A stretch of 64,000 nucleotides of DNA, taken from positions 1 through 64,000 of the forward strand of contig JBGQBO010000017.1 in NCBI GenBank assembly GCA_041494885.1. The letters are read 5' to 3'. A program made the position numbers and the translations under genes. Within the stretch, counting starts at the first letter, position 1, and every line of letters begins with the position of its first letter. Source of the DNA: JAIQFV01 sp041494885 (GTDB taxonomy: Bacteria; Acidobacteriota; Terriglobia; JAIQFV01). Below, piece after piece: positions 59,631-64,000 of this stretch. A model generated the notes under the pieces. That model saw only the letters and a program-made list of their open reading frames with translations. It was not told the origin of the DNA and searched no databases.

Positions 59631-61088
59631 TCAGTTCGACACCGTGCTTTCGCTCGCCTCCTGCAGTTTCTCAGGGGTTTTCATGTCTCTTTCCCGGAGG
59701 TACTGGTCGATGGCCCGCGCGGCTTTCCGGCCCGCTCCCATCGCCAGAATGACGGTGGCGCCTCCGGAAACGATGTCCCCTCCCGCAAAAACCCCCGGTA
59801 TGTTTGTGGCCCCGGTCTCAGGATCGGCGACAATGTTCCCCCACTTATTGGTCTTCAAATCCGGAGCTGTGGAGGTGAGGACCGGGTTGGCGCCCTGACC
59901 CACGGCCATGACCACGGTATCCACGGTCAACTCAAACTCTGAGCCGGGTATGGGTATTGGCTTGCGGCGTCCGGATTCATCGGGTTCACCCAACTCCATT
60001 TTCTGAACACGCATGGCCCGCACGCGCCCCTTCTCATCACCCAGAATCTCCACCGGATTGGTGAGCATATGGAATTGCACACCCTCTTCTTCGGCATGCT
60101 CCACCTCTTCTTTACGGGCTGGCATCTCCGTTTGGGAGCGGCGGTATACCAGGTAGGCATTGTCGGCCCCCAGACGCAGCGCGGTTCGAATGGAGTCCAT
60201 GGCCGTATTGCCGCCCCCCACCACGGCCACATTATGGCCGCGGATGACCGGGGTGTCGTACTCCGGGAAGCGATACGCTTTCATAAGATTGGATCGGGTC
60301 AGATACTCGTTGGCCGAATAAACGCCGATCAGATTGATCCCCGGGATCTTCATGAAAGAAGGGAGACCCGCGCCTGTGCCAATGAATACGGCGTCAAAAC
60401 CGCATTCGGTCATCAGCTCCGTCAAGGTCAGGGATTTTCCAATGACGACACTGGTCTGCAACTCCACACCCATCTTGACCAGGTAGTCAATCTCTTCTTG
60501 CACGATGCCCTTGGGAAGCCGAAATTCCGGGATACCGTAAACGAGGACGCCTCCCGCTTTGTGCAAGGCCTCAAAAATGGTGACCTGATAGCCGAGCTGC
60601 ACCAAATCTCCAGCCAGGGTCAAGCCAGCGGGTCCCGAACCCACCACCGCGACCTTTTTTCCATTGGACGGTCGCTTGATCGGGATCTCTTCCCCCATGT
60701 GCTCTCGCGCCCAGTCCGCGACGAACCGCTCCAGCCGCCCGATGGCGACCGGTTCGAACCGTGCGCCCAGGGTGCACTTCAACTCGCATTGCTCCTCCTG
60801 GGGGCAGACTCGCCCGCAGATGGCCGGAAGTGAATTCTTTGATTTGAGGATACGGGTGGCGTCTTCCAGCCGCCGTTCGGCAATCGCCTTGACGAAGGAG
60901 GGGATATCAATCTCGACCGGGCATCCGGCGATGCAGGGCATGTTCTTGCACTCGATGCACCGGTTCGCCTCAAACACGGCCTCTTCCGTGGTGTAGCCGA
61001 GGGCCACCTCACTGAAGTTGTGTGCCCGCTCCAGGGGGTCCTGACATTTCATCGGGGTTTTTGTCTTTGCGCCAATTTTCTTTGCCAT
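59631..61088 (-). CDS. nfnB: NfnB / glutamate synthase small-subunit-like oxidoreductase
   Basis: 485 residues. N-terminal cysteines CIECKNMPCIAGCP and CGRVCPQEEQCELKC bind two [4Fe-4S] clusters. An FAD site (VAVVGSGPAGLTLAGDL) and an NAD(P) site (VAVVGGGNTAMDSIRTALRLGA) follow, with a final GVFAGGDIVSGGATVILAMG. With the NfnA-like gene 59 bp upstream it fits the NADH-dependent ferredoxin:NADP oxidoreductase (electron-bifurcating) or the SudA type, rather than glutamate synthase, since no gltB is present. Confidence 0.88.
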   Translation of the reverse strand: MAKKIGAKTKTPMKCQDPLERAHNFSEVALGYTTEEAVFEANRCIECKNMPCIAGCPVEIDIPSFVKAIAERRLEDATRILKSKNSLPAICGRVCPQEEQCELKCTLGARFEPVAIGRLERFVADWAREHMGEEIPIKRPSNGKKVAVVGSGPAGLTLAGDLVQLGYQVTIFEALHKAGGVLVYGIPEFRLPKGIVQEEIDYLVKMGVELQTSVVIGKSLTLTELMTECGFDAVFIGTGAGLPSFMKIPGINLIGVYSANEYLTRSNLMKAYRFPEYDTPVIRGHNVAVVGGGNTAMDSIRTALRLGADNAYLVYRRSQTEMPARKEEVEHAEEEGVQFHMLTNPVEILGDEKGRVRAMRVQKMELGEPDESGRRKPIPIPGSEFELTVDTVVMAVGQGANPVLTSTAPDLKTNKWGNIVADPETGATNIPGVFAGGDIVSGGATVILAMGAGRKAARAIDQYLRERDMKTPEKLQEASESTVSN

Positions 61089-61147
61089 AGTTTTTAATTC
61101 AACTCAAAACTAGTCTTCTTCTTAATCTCCGGCGGGCCGAAGGGCCC

Positions 61148-61999
61148 TCACGACTCGACGCCACAGTGAACACCACAGATATTTTCGTACTGGGCCTGGG
61201 CTTCCTTTTCAAACTCCAGGTAACTCTTGAGACGTGAAGTGAGCTCGTCAAAATCCACCTCATGGCCATCGAATTCGGGGCCATCGACGCAGACGAACTG
61301 CATCTTTCCTCCCACCATCACCCGGCATCCGCCGCACATGCCCGTCCCATCCACCATGATGGGGTTGAGACTGACGATAGTCTTGATCTTGGCTTCCCCG
61401 GTGACCCGGCACACGGCCCGCATCATCGGGACCGGCCCAATCGCGATGACGAGATCGACGGGTTTTCCGTCGCTCAAGATCTTTTTCAACGCATCCGTCA
61501 CGAACCCATGCATGCCATAGCTGCCATCATCGGTGGTCACGATGGTTTGTTCCGAGCGTGCGCGGATTTCATCTTCCAGGATCAGCAAATCCTTGGTGCG
61601 GGCCCCCAAGATCGAGGTCACATGGCTGGAAGAATCCTTATAGGCTTTAAGAATCGGGTAAACCACGGCCGCGCCAATCCCGCCTCCGATGCACACCACA
61701 TGGGCATTCGGCTCGATGTGGGTCGGCTTCCCGAGGGGCCCCACCACGTCCGCCAGCGTGTCGCCCGGTTGCAGTCGGTTCAGTTGCCGGGTGGATTTTC
61801 CAACCCCTTGAACAATGAGGGTGATCGTTCCGCGCACCGGATCGGAGTCTGCAATCGTCAGAGGAATGCGCTCTCCCTCCTCATTAATGCGGATCATGAC
61901 GAATTGGCCGGCCTTGCGTTTCCGGGCGACCAGGGGGGCTTCGACTTCGGTCTGAACCACGTCGGGCGCCAATTGTTTTCTACTCACAATCACATGCAT
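61148..61999 (-). CDS. nfnA: NfnA / sulfide dehydrogenase beta-like ferredoxin-NAD reductase subunit
   Basis: 283 residues. FAD domain with GQFVMIRINEEGERIPLTIAD, NAD domain with VVCIGGGIGAAVVYPILKAY, and a [2Fe-2S] cysteine set DGTGMCGGCRVMV...FVCVDGPEFDG. A short C-terminal CGVHCGVES is additional. This is the partner of the downstream NfnB-like subunit; together they would link NADPH, NADH and ferredoxin pools in the cytoplasm. Confidence 0.9.
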   Translation of the reverse strand: MHVIVSRKQLAPDVVQTEVEAPLVARKRKAGQFVMIRINEEGERIPLTIADSDPVRGTITLIVQGVGKSTRQLNRLQPGDTLADVVGPLGKPTHIEPNAHVVCIGGGIGAAVVYPILKAYKDSSSHVTSILGARTKDLLILEDEIRARSEQTIVTTDDGSYGMHGFVTDALKKILSDGKPVDLVIAIGPVPMMRAVCRVTGEAKIKTIVSLNPIMVDGTGMCGGCRVMVGGKMQFVCVDGPEFDGHEVDFDELTSRLKSYLEFEKEAQAQYENICGVHCGVES

Positions 62000-62040
62000 C
62001 GCTTGAAAACTCCTCTTTAAGGGCGTGCTGAATCTCCAAA

Positions 62041-62484
62041 TTATTCCGCACCCGCGAAATGAATCAATGTCTCACCTTCGGGTTTCTCCAGGTCGAGGGT
62101 GGAGTGATAATGGATGACCGGCTTCACCTCCAAGGTTTGATAAACCTCGCACAGGTGGATAGCACACATAAAATCGTCCTCGAGACTCTCTGAAACAGCA
62201 TTGGGCAGGTGCACCGAGACATCAATTCTGCCGATCCGCTGTTGATCCCTGGCATATTCCCATTCCAGGGCGATTTTCAGTCCCGACGCGGACTGGGAAT
62301 GCTCCCGACAAAACTTGACAGCCGAGTCGGAGATGCTCGCCCCCAGCGAAGCAATCAACAGCTCGGCCGGGGTGAGGGCAGCATGGCGTCCCTGAACCTC
62401 CGCGGCTTGATCGCACACAAACACATGAGTGCCGGACTTAATGCGAAACCCATTCTCCTTGGTCAGATCAACAGTAAGTTTCAT
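62041..62484 (-). CDS. Second OsmC-like protein with altered cysteines
   Basis: 147 residues, GGAGG upstream of the ATG. QGRHAALTPAELLIASLGASIS is the OsmC helix region, but the catalytic cysteine position is occupied by Ala/Ser, and the second motif reads CAIHLCEVYQTL in place of CPVSxTL. Two nearby cysteines (KFCREH, CAIHLC) remain. It lies 41 bp before nfnA and is probably in one operon with it. Confidence 0.83.
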   Translation of the reverse strand: MKLTVDLTKENGFRIKSGTHVFVCDQAAEVQGRHAALTPAELLIASLGASISDSAVKFCREHSQSASGLKIALEWEYARDQQRIGRIDVSVHLPNAVSESLEDDFMCAIHLCEVYQTLEVKPVIHYHSTLDLEKPEGETLIHFAGAE

Positions 62485-62762
62485 GACAAGAGATTCCTCC
62501 AGATATGAACCCTCTATTTTGCAATCCTTCTACGCTTGGGAGCCCAGAAGGAGCGGACGAGCCGATGAAGCGTGCAGGAAGGCGTGATTTTAAACAGGCT
62601 CCGGTTCTAGCCCGCAGCCATTTTCCGGTTCCACCCTTCTCCTCAATAGATTAACTCTCTTGGCCGTTGCAACCCACTTTTCTGTTCTTCCAGCTTAGCA
62701 CACAGGGCTTTCAGTTGTCTTATTTGTCCGTCCGCCGTCACTTCCAACACAAAGGTCAAACC

Positions 62763-64000
62763 TCACAACTTCGGGTTCCCGGCGAGCTCTTTCAGCCGGT
62801 CCCAACGCCTGTCCGTTTCCCCCTGGATATCCCGGATCACTGTAGAGAACGGCTCCGTGGTTAAATGAGAGAATGCAGTCCCCATGACTTCAAACGCAGA
62901 CTGGACGGGGATCCTTCTTCCCGCGGCCTGCGGATCATAATTCAAGTGCGTGATCCCGTCTTCGATCTCATAGAGCGGAAACAGACAGCTCTTGACGGCT
63001 CGATCGACAATTTCGTTGCCTTGGGATTCCTCCGCTCCCCAGTTAAGCGGGCAAACGGAAAATACCTTCCCGAAAACGAAGTTGCCGGCCCGGACCATCG
63101 CTTGGGCTTTGCGCGCCTTCGCAATCATGTCCCGCGGATTGGATTCGGCGGCGGTGAAAAGGTAAGGTGCGTTCGTGCCCCTTAGAATTTCAATGATATC
63201 CTTGCTATGTTGCTCTTTCCCTCGACCTATCTTTCCGAGCGGAGCATTGGTGAACCTCTCACCCTTAAACCCGGTGTAACAGAGTTGTCCTCCCGTATTC
63301 ATGTAACCCTTATTGTCGTATTCGAGCATGATAAAGGGATCATTGCGGAGCGCCGCCCCGATGACCTGATCCATCCCGATATCGTCGCCCCCATCACCCG
63401 AGATGACGATGAAAGTGATCTCGTCTTTGATTTTTCCCTGGGCCCGGAATCGACGGTACATTTCGACGACGCCGCTGGCTGAGGATGCACCATTGTGAAA
63501 AAGGTTATGGAAATACGGTGTTTTGAAGCTGGTGTTTGGAAACCCGGTGGTTACGACCATTCCGCAGCCGGTATTGAAGAGAAAGACCACATTGCCATCA
63601 ATGCCGCGCAGGAACAGGTTCAGATTTGTGAACACCCCGCACCCCGGACAAGCAGAATGCTTGGCGATCCGCGCGGGCATCTGCGATAGGTGTTTGAAAT
63701 CAATCTTAGTCTGGTTCGCATTCAGCGTCGCTTCTTCCGCGGTCAGCGGGGTGAACACCTGAGGGGGATCATAACCGGGGTCTCCCGGCCAGGCCCCGTA
63801 ATACCCGCGGAGCTTCCGTTCATCTTCGTTGATACTGGGATAACGCAAAGCGAGGCTGAATAATTCCTCTCCGTCTTCAGGGCGGAAATTCAGGCCTCCA
63901 ATGCCATAGGTCCGACTGATGAGCAGGTTTTTCTTTCCGGCCCTCTGCAGGGTGGCACCCAGTTCGTTGGCAAGATAGTTTCCGGCGCCATACTGTGAGG
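62763..64000 (-). CDS. 2-oxoacid:ferredoxin oxidoreductase, fused alpha-beta subunits (5' end outside window)
   Basis: The beta part has the TPP-site features ACPGCGVFTNLNLFLRG, ISGDGGDDIGMDQVIGAALR and YDNKGYMNTGGQLCYTG typical of pyruvate/2-oxoacid:ferredoxin oxidoreductase beta chains, including cysteines for a [4Fe-4S] cluster. Before it the frame is open to the window edge and reads YGAGNYLANELGATLQRAG and RTYGIGGLNFRPED, which resembles the end of an alpha subunit. So the gene is a fusion and incomplete here; a TTG at 63848 is not its real start. It would supply reduced ferredoxin, which the NfnAB pair could use. The gap 62485-62762 holds no gene. Confidence 0.83.
   Translation of the reverse strand, partial: SQYGAGNYLANELGATLQRAGKKNLLISRTYGIGGLNFRPEDGEELFSLALRYPSINEDERKLRGYYGAWPGDPGYDPPQVFTPLTAEEATLNANQTKIDFKHLSQMPARIAKHSACPGCGVFTNLNLFLRGIDGNVVFLFNTGCGMVVTTGFPNTSFKTPYFHNLFHNGASSASGVVEMYRRFRAQGKIKDEITFIVISGDGGDDIGMDQVIGAALRNDPFIMLEYDNKGYMNTGGQLCYTGFKGERFTNAPLGKIGRGKEQHSKDIIEILRGTNAPYLFTAAESNPRDMIAKARKAQAMVRAGNFVFGKVFSVCPLNWGAEESQGNEIVDRAVKSCLFPLYEIEDGITHLNYDPQAAGRRIPVQSAFEVMGTAFSHLTTEPFSTVIRDIQGETDRRWDRLKELAGNPKL

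Noticed and set aside
63848..63848. TTG at 63848 as the start of a separate beta subunit gene
   Set aside because: The frame is open and protein-like up to the window edge, and no ribosome site precedes the TTG.
1..64000. tRNA genes, CRISPR arrays, prophage or intact transposase genes
   Set aside because: I looked through the intergenic stretches and coding products and saw no cloverleaf ends, regular spaced repeats, phage structural genes or transposase motifs.

Overview
The window comes from a Gram-negative bacterium: it has a Tol-Pal system, an outer-membrane beta-barrel of the MtrB/PioB type and periplasmic multiheme cytochromes. A Pal lipoprotein with an inserted Ig-like segment, the split glycine decarboxylase and the general gene mix suggest Acidobacteriota or a neighbouring phylum; that placement is an inference. 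Many c-type cytochromes, NfnAB-type and 2-oxoacid:ferredoxin oxidoreductases, and no terminal oxidase in view point to an anaerobic or facultative life with respiratory, possibly extracellular, electron transfer.

Layout. 0.35-4.9 kb: glycine cleavage operon gcvT-gcvH-gcvPA-gcvPB (minus strand) with a visible sigma70-like promoter. 5.0-10.4 kb: parA-parB, a DUF151 nuclease-like gene, miaB and recN (minus). 10.6-18.0 kb: plus-strand tolQ-tolR-tonB/tolA-like-tolB, a VapBC-like toxin-antitoxin pair, pal, cpoB and ssb. 18.4-26.9 kb (minus): a respiratory block with a 9-heme cytochrome, cytochrome b and Rieske protein (bc-type complex), a NapC/NirT-like cytochrome, a HybB/NrfD membrane subunit, a four-cluster ferredoxin, a membrane-anchored GcvH-like protein and a small membrane protein. 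27.5-32.6 kb (plus): an ABC exporter of the GldA/GldF/GldG type followed by a DUF4340 protein.

32.7-48.7 kb (minus) is the most striking part. Twelve co-directional genes encode system II cytochrome c maturation (ResB, CcsA), a tiny monoheme protein, a CDF metal exporter, an 11-heme/cytochrome-b fusion, a histidine kinase with a heme motif in its periplasmic sensor, two split nonaheme/cytochrome-b pairs, an 18-site NapC-like cytochrome, and a sigma54-dependent response regulator. 49.1-54.7 kb (minus): a decaheme MtrA/DmsE-type cytochrome, an MtrB/PioB-type barrel and two paralogous small multiheme cytochromes. Each of the last two sits behind the same structured leader and before the same kind of terminator. 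55.4-64 kb (minus): a radical SAM protein, glutamate dehydrogenase, two Cys-altered OsmC-like proteins flanking an NfnAB-like pair, and a 2-oxoacid oxidoreductase alpha-beta fusion cut by the window end.

How it may work together (inference): menaquinol is oxidised at the inner membrane by the bc complex, NapC-like and CbcL-like modules. Electrons pass to periplasmic cytochromes and the MtrAB conduit. The heme-sensing kinase and sigma54 regulator encoded within the large operon may control it and other blocks. Candidate -24/-12 promoters lie upstream of four minus-strand blocks, and three of these have a GTTGCA-type motif 130-215 bp further upstream. In all I count 81 canonical CxxCH motifs in 11 proteins plus five irregular candidates. 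No tRNA, rRNA, CRISPR array or intact insertion sequence was seen.
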